64,000 bases of DNA from Solibacillus daqui (GCF_028747805.1 NZ_CP114887.1:2101501-2165500), one strand, 5' to 3'; shown: positions 27,676 through 37,632, counted from the first letter of the stretch. Numbers and translations are program-made. Notes: generated by a model from the sequence alone, not told the origin.

Positions 27676-28869
27676 TTACATAAACGAAACAACCCATCCG
27701 CCAACCGCGCCAGCTATCACAATGACCCATGGCGGTAACTTCCAAAACATAAGCAAACTAAATAATATCGCAGCTAAAGCAAAATCAATTGGCTGTAAGA
27801 TGGCACTCGTCCAAATCGGATGATAGAATGCCGCAATTAAAATGCCTACTACCGCAGCATTGATGCCCATAAATGCGCCTTTGATTTTCGAGTTGCTTCT
27901 TAGTTGGTTCCAAAATGGTAATGTTCCTAAAATAAGTAGAAACGCTGGTAAAAAAATAGCGATCGTTGCCAATAACCCTCCTTGCCAACCGCCAATAATT
28001 GTCCCAATATATGCTGCAAATGTAAATAATGGTCCAGGTACAGCTTGCGTAACACCGTAACCTGCTAAAAATGCCGCTTCATCGATTAAACCTGAATGGA
28101 CAAACTCATTTTCTAACAATGGTAGAACTACATGTCCTCCACCAAAAACTAATGCTCCAGCGCGATAAAAAGAATCCACCATCGCAATCCACTTTAATGA
28201 TGTCACATTACTTAATATCGGCAAAACTACAAGTAAACTGAAAAATAACGATAAACATACATAGCCTACCTTTTTAGAAATGAAATGTACGCCATTCGGT
28301 CCATTCGTTTCTGCATCATCTTTGTATAGAAGATAACCAAGTAAACTAGCGATCAAAATAATGACAACTTGTGTAATAGCCGATTGAACTAATAATGAGG
28401 CGACTAACGCCAATAATACGATTGCTTTCCGCTTGTTATCGGGAGTTAAATTTTTTGCCATACCCAAAATCGCATGCGCTACAACAACAACCGCCACGAT
28501 TTTTAACCCGTGAATCCAACTAATATTTCCTATGTTCGCACCTTGTAATAGGAGCGCAAAACCCATTAATGCTAAAACAGATGGCAATGTGAAGCCAATA
28601 AAGGAAACAATTCCACCTACAATTCCAGCACGCATAACACCGATACCAATCCCAACCTGACTACTTGCAGGACCAGGTAAGAACTGACATAAAGCAACTA
28701 AGTCCGCATAGCTTTTTTCATCAATCCATTGTCGTTTTCGGACATACTCTTCATGGAAATAACCTAAATGCGCGACTGGGCCACCAAACGATGTTAAACC
28801 TAGTCGAGTTGAAACGAATAGCAGTTCTAATAATGTTATTAACTTACTTTGTTGTGAGATTCTTTGCAT
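27676..28869 (-). CDS. chrA: Chromate transporter ChrA (two-domain form)
   Basis: 397-residue CHR-family membrane protein that expels chromate. Both CHR halves are fused: the first has LTSFGGPVAHLGYFHEE and CQFLPGPASSQVGIGIG, the second VFGGGHVVLPLLENEFV and GVTQAVPGPLFTFAAYIG. About 10-12 helices. ATG at 28869 follows AAGAAAGGTC; an in-frame ATG at 28938 overlaps a likely promoter (TTGTAT, 17 bases, TACATT on the minus strand around 28905-28935). It is monocistronic with a terminator. Confidence 0.93.
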   Translation of the reverse strand: MQRISQQSKLITLLELLFVSTRLGLTSFGGPVAHLGYFHEEYVRKRQWIDEKSYADLVALCQFLPGPASSQVGIGIGVMRAGIVGGIVSFIGFTLPSVLALMGFALLLQGANIGNISWIHGLKIVAVVVVAHAILGMAKNLTPDNKRKAIVLLALVASLLVQSAITQVVIILIASLLGYLLYKDDAETNGPNGVHFISKKVGYVCLSLFFSLLVVLPILSNVTSLKWIAMVDSFYRAGALVFGGGHVVLPLLENEFVHSGLIDEAAFLAGYGVTQAVPGPLFTFAAYIGTIIGGWQGGLLATIAIFLPAFLLILGTLPFWNQLRSNSKIKGAFMGINAAVVGILIAAFYHPIWTSAILQPIDFALAAILFSLLMFWKLPPWVIVIAGAVGGWVVSFM

Positions 28870-28956
28870 ATTGTAAGACCTTTCTTGTTCATTCCCCACA
28901 ATGTAGCATTGAATCATAGCGAATACAATTTGTTGCATACAGATTTTACAAAATCT

Positions 28957-29499
28957 TTAGATTGAGTAGGTATCTTCTTCGTAATCAATCTCATTCTCAA
29001 TTACATAGATTTCTACCTCTTTCCCCTCCATCTGAATGACTTTTTCTAGCTGCATACCATTTTTTAAAGCAATACGTTTTGAACCTTCATTCCCAACCTG
29101 AATGGCCGAAACATAGCGTTCTAAATACAAGGTTTCATCTGCATAAACTTTTAAAGCATGCGCTGCTTCGTACCCATATCCTTGCTGCCAAAATTCCGGC
29201 CTTATCCAATACCCTAACTCCATCTCAAAGGCATCATCAATAATTTGGGCAACTAAGCCAGCATGACCAATCACTTCATTCGTTTCTTTGATGACAAGCT
29301 TATGTAAACCGTAATCATCGAAATTTTTATATTGCTCTAGCATACGTTCAATTAAATTTTCTGCATATTGAACCCCCTTTATTTTACCATCACCAATATA
29401 GTTCATGACATCTGGATTCGTGACCAGTTCCAAAACAAAAGCTATATCCTCTTTCATATAACGTTCGAACCGTAACCTTTTTGTTGTTAAATTTAACAT
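28957..29499 (-). CDS. GNAT acetyltransferase (RimJ/RimL-like)
   Basis: 180-residue N-acetyltransferase of the RimJ/RimL subgroup: LTTKRLRFERYMKEDIAFVL at the start, ELGYWIRPEFWQQGYGYEAA as the acetyl-CoA region, and NEGSKRIALKNGMQLEKV near the end. It acetylates an unknown amine or protein N-terminus. AAAGGATGG precedes the ATG. It lies 87 bases upstream of chrA in the same direction, but a chrA promoter seems to lie between. Confidence 0.88.
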   Translation of the reverse strand: MLNLTTKRLRFERYMKEDIAFVLELVTNPDVMNYIGDGKIKGVQYAENLIERMLEQYKNFDDYGLHKLVIKETNEVIGHAGLVAQIIDDAFEMELGYWIRPEFWQQGYGYEAAHALKVYADETLYLERYVSAIQVGNEGSKRIALKNGMQLEKVIQMEGKEVEIYVIENEIDYEEDTYSI

Positions 29500-29979
29500 G
29501 AAACCATCCTTTTTATGATAATTATTTGCTTTAAGTATAAAAAAACACGGGTTATGACAACTGAAAAATCAAATTAATATCATTTCTTAATGAATGCCAT
29601 AAAATTTCCTACTTCCCTTTTAATTTATTTTAACACCTTAATGTAAAGAAATTTTAAATTTTTTTAATATCAAATTTTTATCATTTTTTGATTGTTATAG
29701 TACAAAGGTGGCTTTATTTGAAAATACACGAAAAATCATGATATTAGCGAGTCGAAATATTATATCGTACTTAATGTATCTTATTTTCTATTAAAATATA
29801 TTATTTTGTACTAAATTAAATTGGAATAATAATGCATATAACAATTTCATATAATTAGCATCGTTATTTTCTTAAAAAAACCTAATAATTCTGCTTCAAA
29901 CGCATTCAAACAATTAAAAGTTTTCTGAAAAAATGTTATTGCATTATAAAGAATTCCCCCTTACAATCAAATCTATCAG

Positions 29980-30002
29980 CGGAATCAAACAGTAATATTC
30001 CG
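29980..30002 (+). promoter_or_regulatory. Hairpin/dyad upstream of symporter operon
   Basis: CGGAAT and ATTCCG are arranged as an inverted repeat around 11 bases, about 25 bases before the ribosome site. It could be an operator or leader hairpin. The rest of the 29500-30040 gap is AT-rich DNA with no gene. Confidence 0.3.
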
Positions 30003-30040
30003 TTTAAAACAGAATAATGATTCTTAAGGGGGAATTAGTG

Positions 30041-30379
30041 ATGAGTAGTTTAGAGGGAAAACTCTCAAAAAACCAACATACAATCAACTATGATAAGATT
30101 GATCGTATGGATTCATTCAATACATTTGTAAGGAAGAAAAACACGTTTTTATTCGGTATAACTTTTACATTTTTGACATTTTACATTCTATTACCGATAT
30201 TAGCGTTCACTCCTGTGTTACAACAGAAGGCAATTGGAAGTATTACTTGGGTTTGGGTATACTCGCTTGCCCTATTCATTATGACAATTGTGCTTTGTAC
30301 GGTTTATGTCAAAATGGCATCTAAGTTCGACAAAGCGGCTGCAGCTGTATTAAGTGAATATGAAAAGGCAGGTGCTTAA
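30041..30379 (+). CDS. DUF485 small membrane protein (symporter partner)
   Basis: 112-residue protein with two membrane helices (FLFGITFTFLTFYILLPILA and WVWVYSLALFIMTIVLCTVY) around AIGSITWVW, typical of DUF485 proteins encoded just before acetate symporters. ATG at 30041 follows AAGGGGGAAT; the longer in-frame start at 30017 has no ribosome site. It lies three bases before the symporter gene and probably forms part of or helps the transporter. Confidence 0.9.
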   Translation: MSSLEGKLSKNQHTINYDKIDRMDSFNTFVRKKNTFLFGITFTFLTFYILLPILAFTPVLQQKAIGSITWVWVYSLALFIMTIVLCTVYVKMASKFDKAAAAVLSEYEKAGA

Positions 30380-30382
30380 TCC

Positions 30383-31933
30383 ATGAATTTAGTTTCTATT
30401 GGTTTCTTCTTAGGAATTGTAGGGTTAACATTAATCGTTACATATATAGCGGCGAAACGAACTTCTTCCGCAAGTGATTTCTATACAGCTGGCGGTGGAT
30501 TAAAAGGTTGGCAAAATGGTTTTGCGATTGCTGGTGACTACTTATCAGCAGCAGCGTTTTTAGGCGTATCCGGTGCGATTGCTTTAACAGGATTTGATGG
30601 TTTCTTTTTCTCAGTTGGTTATGTAGTAGCAAACTTAGTTCTACTATATATTATCGCTGAACCAATGCGTAACTTAGGTCGTTATACATTAGCAGATATG
30701 TTAACAGCACGTTTCAATGAAAAACGTATTCGTGGAGTTGCGGCAACAGGAACAATTATTATCGTTATTTTATATATGATTGCACAATTAGTAGGTGCTG
30801 GGGCACTTATCAAGTTATTATTCGGAATTGAATACTGGATGGCGGTATTAATCGTAGGTGTGATGATGACAACTTACGTATTATTCGGTGGTATGACGGC
30901 TACATCTTGGGTTCAAATTATTAAAGCGGGTTTACTATTATTCGGTACTACCCTATTAGCCTTTTTAGTATTTGCTAAATTTGATTTTAATTTAGTAAAC
31001 ATGTTTGACACAATTAGCACAAATTATGGTGAAGAATATTTAGTACCAGGAATTAAGTACACTTCTTCTATTGATTCTGTATCAATGATGTTAGCTTTAG
31101 TTTTAGGTACATCAGGATTACCACATATTTTAATGCGCTTCTTTACAGTAAAAGATGCAAAAACAGCGCGTGCGTCTATTTCTTGGACAACTTGGATTAC
31201 GGCGATTTTCTTCTCATTAACAATTTTCTTAGGTTTTGGTGCAATGCACTTCGTAGGGATTGATGCGATTAAAGCAGAAAATGCTGCGGGGAATACAGCC
31301 GCGCCATTACTTGCTGAATTTTTAGGTGGTAACATTTTATTATCATTTATTTGTGCAGTAGCCTTTGCAACAATTTTAGCAGTAGTATCAGGCTTAGTAT
31401 TAACAGGTGCGTCTGCCATTTCACATGATATATATGGTGAAATTTTAAATGATGGTAAATTAACTGAAAAACAACAAGTTTTAGCTGCGCGTATCGGATC
31501 AATTTCAATTGCGATTGTGTCAATCATTTTAGCGTTATTCGCACAAAGCTTAAACGTATCATTCTTAGTATCATTCGCCTTCTGTATCGGGGCATCTGCA
31601 AACTTACCAGTAATTCTATACACAATTTACTGGAAAAAATTCAATTCAAACGGTGCCGTTGCGGCCATGGTTACAGGTTTAGTATCATGTTTAGTATTAG
31701 GTGCAATGGGTCCAAACATCTGGAGCCCAACTGGTAACGCTATTTTCGTAGGTGAACCATTAGTAAATCTAGCAGTACCAGCAATTATTACTATTCCACT
31801 TAGCTTCTTTGCAGGCTACTTAGGATCCGTATTAACAGCTAGCAAAGTAGAACAAGCTGAAGCAGAGCGTATTTACAAAGAAATTCGCGTAAAAGCACAT
31901 ACAGGAGTTTCAGTACAAGACGTATCACACTAA
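30383..31933 (+). CDS. Cation/acetate symporter (solute:sodium symporter family), copy 1
   Basis: 516-residue SSS-family transporter with about 13 helices. RTSSASDFYTAGGGLKGWQN and AIAGDYLSAAAFLGVSG match ActP/YwcA acetate permeases; the GGMTATSWVQIIKA segment is the core sodium:solute motif region. Likely imports acetate or another short carboxylate with sodium or protons. The C-terminus VSVQDVSH is shared exactly with copy 2. A strong terminator follows. No sensor genes are nearby. Confidence 0.93.
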   Translation: MNLVSIGFFLGIVGLTLIVTYIAAKRTSSASDFYTAGGGLKGWQNGFAIAGDYLSAAAFLGVSGAIALTGFDGFFFSVGYVVANLVLLYIIAEPMRNLGRYTLADMLTARFNEKRIRGVAATGTIIIVILYMIAQLVGAGALIKLLFGIEYWMAVLIVGVMMTTYVLFGGMTATSWVQIIKAGLLLFGTTLLAFLVFAKFDFNLVNMFDTISTNYGEEYLVPGIKYTSSIDSVSMMLALVLGTSGLPHILMRFFTVKDAKTARASISWTTWITAIFFSLTIFLGFGAMHFVGIDAIKAENAAGNTAAPLLAEFLGGNILLSFICAVAFATILAVVSGLVLTGASAISHDIYGEILNDGKLTEKQQVLAARIGSISIAIVSIILALFAQSLNVSFLVSFAFCIGASANLPVILYTIYWKKFNSNGAVAAMVTGLVSCLVLGAMGPNIWSPTGNAIFVGEPLVNLAVPAIITIPLSFFAGYLGSVLTASKVEQAEAERIYKEIRVKAHTGVSVQDVSH

Positions 31934-31940
31934 TTTCTAG

Positions 31941-31979
31941 AGAAAAAGTAGGTTTTACCCCCTACTTTTTCTCTTTTTT
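31941..31979 (+). terminator. Terminator of symporter operon 1
   Basis: AGAAAAAGTAGG and CCTACTTTTTCT form a perfect 12-bp stem, followed by T. Confidence 0.85.
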
Positions 31980-32366
31980 ATTGCAGTAAATTTACAATAA
32001 TTAGGAGAAAAATTGTTTTCTTGTAAAACAATTCGCTTTATTAAATTTATTATTGTGACAAAATTTGAATAATAATTCTGTACTAAAATTTCTCGAAAAA
32101 GCAAAAATGTTCTCTCCCTATAATTTTGAAAAAGTTGATACATCAAGGTTTACCACTGATATATAACATGAAAATTGCGTTTTTTTAGTTGTTAATGCAC
32201 TATATTTTCTCTCTTAAACTTATTTTTAGAAAAAATTTTTTTGCATAATTTTCAGAAAAAGTATTGCAATTTTGTTACAGCTAAAATAGAATGAAAATGT
32301 AAAATCCTTGAAAGAGAATTTTGCACACATAAAGTAGAAAAAATAAACACAATTGGGGGTATGTTT

Positions 32367-32693
32367 ATGGAAAAAAACAAAAAACCAGTCATTGATTATG
32401 ACAAAATTGCTTCACAGCCTTCTTTCCAGCAATTAGCGAAAAAGAAAAATTCATTTCTGTGGACTATGACATTTATTTTCCTAGCACTTTATATGTTATT
32501 ACCGATTTTAACGTCATACACAGACATTCTTCACCAAAAAGCAATTGGCGATATCACTTGGGTTTGGGTTTATTCAGCTGGGTTATTTATTATGACTTGG
32601 GGCTTAGCTCACTTCTACGTTGCAAAAGCAAACAAATACGACTCAGATGCAAAAGATATTATTGCAGAGTATGAAGGAGGCCGTGCGAAATGA
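32367..32693 (+). CDS. DUF485 small membrane protein, copy 2
   Basis: 108-residue paralogue of the 30041 gene: the same two helices and AIGDITWVWVYSAGLFIMTW in the middle. ATG at 32367 is preferred because TTGGGGGT lies seven bases upstream; ATG at 32361 would be too close. The stop overlaps the symporter start (ATGA), so the two are coupled. The 31980-32366 gap holds AT-rich DNA that probably contains a separate promoter. Confidence 0.9.
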   Translation: MEKNKKPVIDYDKIASQPSFQQLAKKKNSFLWTMTFIFLALYMLLPILTSYTDILHQKAIGDITWVWVYSAGLFIMTWGLAHFYVAKANKYDSDAKDIIAEYEGGRAK

Positions 32694-34234
32694 GTTTCAC
32701 AGCTATATTCTTCTTCGTTGCAATCGTAGGTTTAACATTAATTATTACTTGGTGGGCATCTAAACGTACATCAAGTGCATCTGATTTCTATACAGCCGGT
32801 GGAGGTTTAACTGGTTGGCAAAATGGTCTAGCTATCGCGGGTGACTACTTATCAGCAGCTTCATTCTTAGGGATCGCTGGTTCAATCGCATTATTCGGTT
32901 TCGATGGATTCTTCTTCTCTATCGGTTACTTAGTAGCCTATTTAGTAGTTCTTTACATCGTTGCTGAGCCATTACGTAACTTAGGTCGTTTCACTTTAGC
33001 AGATATGATCACTGCTCGTTTCGACAAAGCAAAAGTTCGTGGTACAGCGGCATTATCTACAATTACAATCGTATTATTCTACATGATTGCACAATTAGTA
33101 GGTGCAGGTGCTTTAATCCAATTATTATTAGGTATTGAATATTGGATGGCCGTTCTTCTAGTTGGTGTCATGATGACAATTTACGTATTATTCGGTGGTA
33201 TGACTGCAACATCTTGGGTACAAATTATTAAAGCTTGTTTATTAATGATTGGTACAGTTATTATTTCATTCTTAGTATTAGCAAAATTCGACTTCTCTAT
33301 CGCGAACATGTTCACGCAAATGGCGACGGAAACAGAGCATGGCGCAGCATACTTAAATCCAGGTTTACGTTACTCGAACGGTATTGATACAATCTCAGTG
33401 CTTATCGCGTTAGTACTTGGTACAGCGGGTCTTCCGCACATCTTAATGCGTTTCTTCACAGTAAAAGATGCGCAAACAGCTCGTTCTTCAGTAATTTGGG
33501 CTACTTGGATTGTAGGTCTGTTCTACGTATTAACAATCTTCTTAGGCTTCGGTGCTGCGGCATTCGTAGGTAAAGAGGCAATCGTAGCGGCAAACCCTGC
33601 TGGTAACATGGCTGCCCCACTTCTTGCACAAGCACTTGGTGGCGACATTTTATTCTCATTCGTGTGTGCTGTAGCATTCGCGACAATCTTAGCGGTAGTA
33701 GCTGGTTTAGTACTTTCAGGTGCATCAGCATTATCACATGACATTTATGGTCAAATCATTAAAAAAGGTAAAATCACTGAAAAAGAAGCGGTTAAGGCTG
33801 CTCGTATCGGTTCTATCATTATCTCTGTAATCTCTATTTTATTAGCATTAGGTGCACAAACATTAAACGTTGCATTCTTAGTATCATTAGCATTCTGTAT
33901 CGCAGGTTCTGCAAACTTACCAGTAATTATCTACACAATTTACTGGAAAAAATTCAACACAAATGGTGCAGTAACTGCAATGTTAACTGGTTTAATTTCT
34001 GCATTAGTTTTAGTAGCAATTTCTCCAAACGTTTGGAACCCAGAGGCAGGTAAAGCAATTTTCGTTGGTGAGCCATTAATTATGTTAACAAACCCAGCGA
34101 TTATCTCAGTACCACTTGGTTTCCTAGGTGGATTAATTGGTACATTATTATCGAAAGAAACTGACGAAGCGAAATACCGTGAAGTTGAAGTAAAAGCGCA
34201 AACAGGTATCTCGGTACAAGACGTTTCTCACTAA
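32690..34234 (+). CDS. Cation/acetate symporter (SSS family), copy 2
   Basis: 514-residue paralogue of the 30383 gene, with RTSSASDFYTAGGGLTGWQN, AIAGDYLSAASFLGIAG and GGMTATSWVQIIKA, and the same C-terminus ISVQDVSH. The pair of two-gene units arose by tandem duplication, and the divergence suggests different substrates or regulation. It starts inside the DUF485 stop codon and ends before a perfect terminator. Confidence 0.93.
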   Translation: MSFTAIFFFVAIVGLTLIITWWASKRTSSASDFYTAGGGLTGWQNGLAIAGDYLSAASFLGIAGSIALFGFDGFFFSIGYLVAYLVVLYIVAEPLRNLGRFTLADMITARFDKAKVRGTAALSTITIVLFYMIAQLVGAGALIQLLLGIEYWMAVLLVGVMMTIYVLFGGMTATSWVQIIKACLLMIGTVIISFLVLAKFDFSIANMFTQMATETEHGAAYLNPGLRYSNGIDTISVLIALVLGTAGLPHILMRFFTVKDAQTARSSVIWATWIVGLFYVLTIFLGFGAAAFVGKEAIVAANPAGNMAAPLLAQALGGDILFSFVCAVAFATILAVVAGLVLSGASALSHDIYGQIIKKGKITEKEAVKAARIGSIIISVISILLALGAQTLNVAFLVSLAFCIAGSANLPVIIYTIYWKKFNTNGAVTAMLTGLISALVLVAISPNVWNPEAGKAIFVGEPLIMLTNPAIISVPLGFLGGLIGTLLSKETDEAKYREVEVKAQTGISVQDVSH

Positions 34235-34261
34235 GAACCTCCAATTTTTTGGACAAACTAT

Positions 34262-34297
34262 ATCAGCTTCTAACATCTGTTAGAAGCTGATTTTTTT
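34262..34297 (+). terminator. Terminator of symporter operon 2
   Basis: ATCAGCTTCTAACA and TGTTAGAAGCTGAT form a perfect stem, followed by seven T. Confidence 0.9.
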
Positions 34298-34334
34298 AAC
34301 CATTTATAAGCGTTCTCTCCCCTATTCTTTTTAG

Positions 34335-34742
34335 ATGAAGGAAGTGATCAGGTTGACTTTTGGACAGCATGTTCGTGTATTGATTTGCGTTGTCATTATG
34401 GGCTGTATAGTTGGCTATGTACTAACAGCTTCAGAAATTGAAACCGACTCGCCATATATTGATTTCATTAAAGCGCAGCAACTCCCCCTTACTGAAGGAA
34501 AAATCATTGGCGATGTCTTTGCCGATTATTATGAACTGACCTATTGGGAATACTTTACCGCGCGTAAAGGTGAGCATGTCGTACAATTCACAGGTACACA
34601 CGGTAAGCAGCAACTGATTTTTCAATTTATCATTGCAGAGGATCGTTCGAGCTTTGAACTCGGTGCGATTAAGCAAAATAATATTGTGCTATCATCTGAG
34701 GCAAAATGGGATTATGTGCGGAGTTTGGCGTTTCGAACGTAA
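34335..34742 (+). CDS. Hypothetical membrane-anchored protein
   Basis: 135 residues with one hydrophobic segment near the start (VRVLICVVIMGCIVGYVLTA) and a mixed extracellular-type domain containing LTEGKIIGDVFADYYELTYW and FIIAEDRSSFELGAI. No family recognised. The ATG has only a weak ribosome site; TTG at 34353, with AAGGAAG some ten bases before, is an alternative that still keeps the anchor. Confidence 0.6.
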   Translation: MKEVIRLTFGQHVRVLICVVIMGCIVGYVLTASEIETDSPYIDFIKAQQLPLTEGKIIGDVFADYYELTYWEYFTARKGEHVVQFTGTHGKQQLIFQFIIAEDRSSFELGAIKQNNIVLSSEAKWDYVRSLAFRT

Positions 34743-34892
34743 TTCTTTCTCAAATGAACAATTAAACACTACATTACCATCCAGTGCACGAATATCCTCT
34801 GTTAAGAGCGATTTTAAATTAGTTCGAAGTACCAGAAGAATTTTGTGATGTTTCTGAGTAAGGAATTGAAAATCCCATATAGCAAACCAAAA

Positions 34893-34932
34893 TAACCGAG
34901 TAAAAGCGACATAAACGCTCTTACTCGGTTTT
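34893..34932. terminator. Bidirectional terminator
   Basis: AACCGAGTAA and TTACTCGGTT form a perfect ten-base stem with inner GCG/CGC pairs. It separates the 34335 gene from the minus-strand hydrolase; no other element is seen in 34743-35058. Confidence 0.7.
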
Positions 34933-35058
34933 CTATATAATAAATCATTTAATATTTCATGTAATAAGTGTTTTCGCGGATAGGTCGTACGTAAATTGTG
35001 AATCAGTTCGTGTCAAAAGCCCTGTTAGTACAATAAGGTTTATCAAAATAGTATCCTA

Positions 35059-35877
35059 TTAATGATTACCAAGATGCTTTTCAAACCAATTGCAAGCTTC
35101 AAGCTTCATATAATAATTAAATTGGTGATTGACAAAAGGCATGCTAAGTCGAAGATTTTCTGGCTGTTCAGCATACAATGGTAACAACTTTTCATAGAGT
35201 TCTAATGAATAAGTAAATAGTGAATCTGTATCTTGATCACCATTGATAATTAGTAATGGTTTTGGTGAATAATTACTCAATTTTTCATATGGATCTATCA
35301 TTTGGAAGTAATCTGTTCTTCTTGCTATTTCTTTTTCTGCATTTTGAATCGGTTCTCTCCATTGTTCATAAGTACCAGTTGAAAGGATACTATCTTTCCA
35401 TGCTTTTGTAAAAGCTGGCTTTCCAGCTATTGGAACCGCTACTTTTATATCAGGGTTATTAGCTGCGATATAAAATGTTGCATACCCTCCCATAGAAAAA
35501 CCTGATATTCCTATATTATTCTTATCAATCTCATCTCTACTTTTAAAATATTCAATGAGACTTTGTATATCGAATGCAGACTGTTCTATTACTTCATGCA
35601 TATGAACATAAGAATCAAGTCCAGTATCTGGTGGAAATACTTTAGAAAATTTGTTAGTTTCGGTGTTCGTTTCCCTCATACCATGGTCTTTGCAGTCGAT
35701 ACTAACATAATAAAACCCTTTTTTTGCTAGCATATATCCAAAATCTAATCCTTGCTCACAATCTCCTCCATATCCATGAAGAAAAAAGATTAATGGGCAT
35801 TTCTTTAATTCACTTTGATAAATACTCAAAATTGGTATGTTATTCACTATGCAATCTTCCATTATTATTTTTGTCAT
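35059..35877 (-). CDS. Alpha/beta hydrolase (YitV/prolyl-oligopeptidase-like)
   Basis: 272-residue hydrolase. LIFFLHGYGGDCEQGLDFGY contains the oxyanion HGYGG motif, the nucleophile elbow is GFSMGGY, the acid is in GDQDTDS and the histidine in VNHQFNYY near the C-terminus, so the Ser-Asp-His triad is complete. It probably cleaves an ester or small peptide. ATG at 35877 follows AGGGGAGG; the longer frame to 35961 has no ribosome site. Confidence 0.88.
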   Translation of the reverse strand: MTKIIMEDCIVNNIPILSIYQSELKKCPLIFFLHGYGGDCEQGLDFGYMLAKKGFYYVSIDCKDHGMRETNTETNKFSKVFPPDTGLDSYVHMHEVIEQSAFDIQSLIEYFKSRDEIDKNNIGISGFSMGGYATFYIAANNPDIKVAVPIAGKPAFTKAWKDSILSTGTYEQWREPIQNAEKEIARRTDYFQMIDPYEKLSNYSPKPLLIINGDQDTDSLFTYSLELYEKLLPLYAEQPENLRLSMPFVNHQFNYYMKLEACNWFEKHLGNH

Positions 35878-35973
35878 TAATGATACCTCCCCTAATATTA
35901 ATATTGTCCATTTAAGCTCACTCCTTTCTCGCATATTCTTTGCTATATGTTCCTTCTTCAAGAAAACTACTTC

Positions 35974-36030
35974 GTTAGTTTAAGTATATTTCTTTACATT
36001 TATAAAGTGATATTAACATAATTATCCAAT
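35974..36030 (-). repeat. Fragment of dispersed repeat (distal part)
   Basis: CGTTAG, AAGTATATTTCTT, a TATTAACATAATTATCCAAT block and AATAAAAAA follow the same order as 50432-50490. Similar by eye with many substitutions. Confidence 0.4.
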
Positions 36031-36070
36031 AAAAAACATCTCACCTCTAAAAAATCTAAAGAGGTGAGAC
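36030..36070 (-). terminator. Terminator of sigma/anti-sigma operon
   Basis: TCTCACCTCT and AGAGGTGAGA form a perfect ten-base stem; T-run on the minus strand. Confidence 0.85.
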
Positions 36071-36111
36071 TATTTTAATCAAACTTTTTTTCACTGTCAT
36101 CTATCATTAAT

Positions 36112-36798
36112 TCAGTTTCCAATTTGTTTTTCATTCACATAAATTAAGTATTGTTGCGCTTCAGAGAATTCCTCTTGCAGCTCTGTAGGAATTACCCCGA
36201 TCTCAGGAACACTTGATACTCCTGCTTTTGCCATAATTGATTCATAGGTCATCAGGGCTTGAATGTATTTTTCAAATTCTTCAGCTGTTAAAACCTCTTT
36301 GCTTGATGGGAGTCCATTTAATTTATCAAAGTATGCTTGAATTTCGTACATAGCTACTTTAATTTTTTCAAATGATTCTGTAGGGACTTGAGAATAATCT
36401 ATATTTCCATTGTTATCACCATATTCAAGTTTTGCACTTGTAAATACATTTAATAACTCTTTAAATTGCTTAAATTCTTCTTTACTTAGATCACCTTTTG
36501 CTTGATTCAGTTTTGCGTCAAATAATAAGTAGCCCTCCATAGTTACACTTGCTACATGTTTTTTGAGATTATCAAACGAACCATATAAATCATCGGCCAA
36601 TAACGCTTGATAAGCAAATACACCGGTTGGAACCATTAAACAAGCCGAAATTACCGCTATAGCCAATCGTTTTTTAAAAAAACGATTCATTTTGCCACTC
36701 ATTTCAGATTTTGCTTTCGTAATGCCCTGTTTACTTCTTTCATGAATCTCCAATGGGATTTCGATTTTTGATAACTCTCCCTTAAGATGGTTATGCAT
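36112..36798 (-). CDS. Membrane protein with DUF3600-like build, likely anti-sigma factor
   Basis: 228 residues. A short cytoplasmic N-terminus (about 45 residues with LKGELSKIEIPLEIHERSKQ) precedes one membrane helix (RLAIAVISACLMVPTGVFAY) and a helical extracellular domain of about 155 residues. This arrangement is that of anti-sigma factors that hold an ECF sigma factor at the membrane. It overlaps the end of the sigma gene by eight bases, so the two are co-translated. The signal sensed is unknown. Confidence 0.78.
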   Translation of the reverse strand: MHNHLKGELSKIEIPLEIHERSKQGITKAKSEMSGKMNRFFKKRLAIAVISACLMVPTGVFAYQALLADDLYGSFDNLKKHVASVTMEGYLLFDAKLNQAKGDLSKEEFKQFKELLNVFTSAKLEYGDNNGNIDYSQVPTESFEKIKVAMYEIQAYFDKLNGLPSSKEVLTAEEFEKYIQALMTYESIMAKAGVSSVPEIGVIPTELQEEFSEAQQYLIYVNEKQIGN

Positions 36799-37315
36799 AA
36801 TTATCTACCTCCTTTAAATTTTGGCGAAGTTTATCTAAAGCGCGGTATAACACTGACTTTGCAGTTCCAAGTGGGATATCTAATATCTCTGAAATTTCCT
36901 TTAATGTACGATCATCGTAATATTTTAGTAAAATGACGCTCTTCTCATCCTCTTTCAAAGTATCAATCAACTTATGTAAAGACAATGTAAGTGCAATATC
37001 TTTATCTTCTGACCCTGTAAACACTTCAAAGTCTACATTTAGTGGGATTACCTTTTTATTTTTATTGATTAAGTTCAATGCACAATTAATCGTAATTTTC
37101 ATAAGCCATGTCTTGATATATTCTGGCTTTTCCAATGTACTGATTTTCTTAAAAGAATGATAGGCCACTTCTTGTACAAGATCTAATGCATCTTCTTTAT
37201 TTTTTACATAAACATAAGCCATTCGATAAATATCTGCTTCGTATTGCTGGAAAAGCATTAAGTAAGCTTTATCATTTCCTTTTTGTGCTTTCTTTACTAA
37301 ACGTTCAAGTTTCAT
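36791..37315 (-). CDS. ECF-type RNA polymerase sigma factor
   Basis: 174-residue sigma-70 factor of the extracytoplasmic function group. Region 2 reads LFQQYEADIYRMAYVYVKNK with DALDLVQEVAYHSFKKI, and region 4 reads KYYDDRTLKEISEILDIPLG and TAKSVLYRALDKLRQ. ATG at 37315 follows AAAGGAGG; the longer frame to 37357 is not supported. It is followed and overlapped by the probable membrane anti-sigma factor. Such factors usually activate their own promoter, but I did not find a confident one. Confidence 0.92.
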   Translation of the reverse strand: MKLERLVKKAQKGNDKAYLMLFQQYEADIYRMAYVYVKNKEDALDLVQEVAYHSFKKISTLEKPEYIKTWLMKITINCALNLINKNKKVIPLNVDFEVFTGSEDKDIALTLSLHKLIDTLKEDEKSVILLKYYDDRTLKEISEILDIPLGTAKSVLYRALDKLRQNLKEVDNYA

Positions 37316-37596
37316 CTTAATTCCTCCTTTCGTTTTGGTTGTACATCTATTAGACAAACGGGAAGGTAATTTGGCTTAAATTTTTTTAAAATTTTTTATG
37401 TATTTCGATTTGGAAGGTTTAGTAATGAATGTATACTTTGTCAAAATAACACATAATTGTATTCAGTAGTAGAGAATAATCCCCATTTGATATATTGGTT
37501 CTGATCCGAAATAATGCCTTAAGAGGTAAATTGATCACCACTTACTTAAGTGTATAAGAAAATTCTTTACTTGCGGAGAATTGGAGGCAAAAGAAA

Positions 37597-37632
37597 AGCA
37601 AACAATCGTTGATATATCAGTGATTGTTTGCT
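37597..37632 (-). terminator. Terminator of parE-parC
   Basis: AGCAAACAATC and GATTGTTTGCT pair perfectly; T-rich on the minus strand. Nothing else is seen in 37316-37596. Confidence 0.75.

Noticed and set aside
31024..31623. Minus-strand ORF of 199 codons
   Set aside because: Shadow of the first symporter gene.
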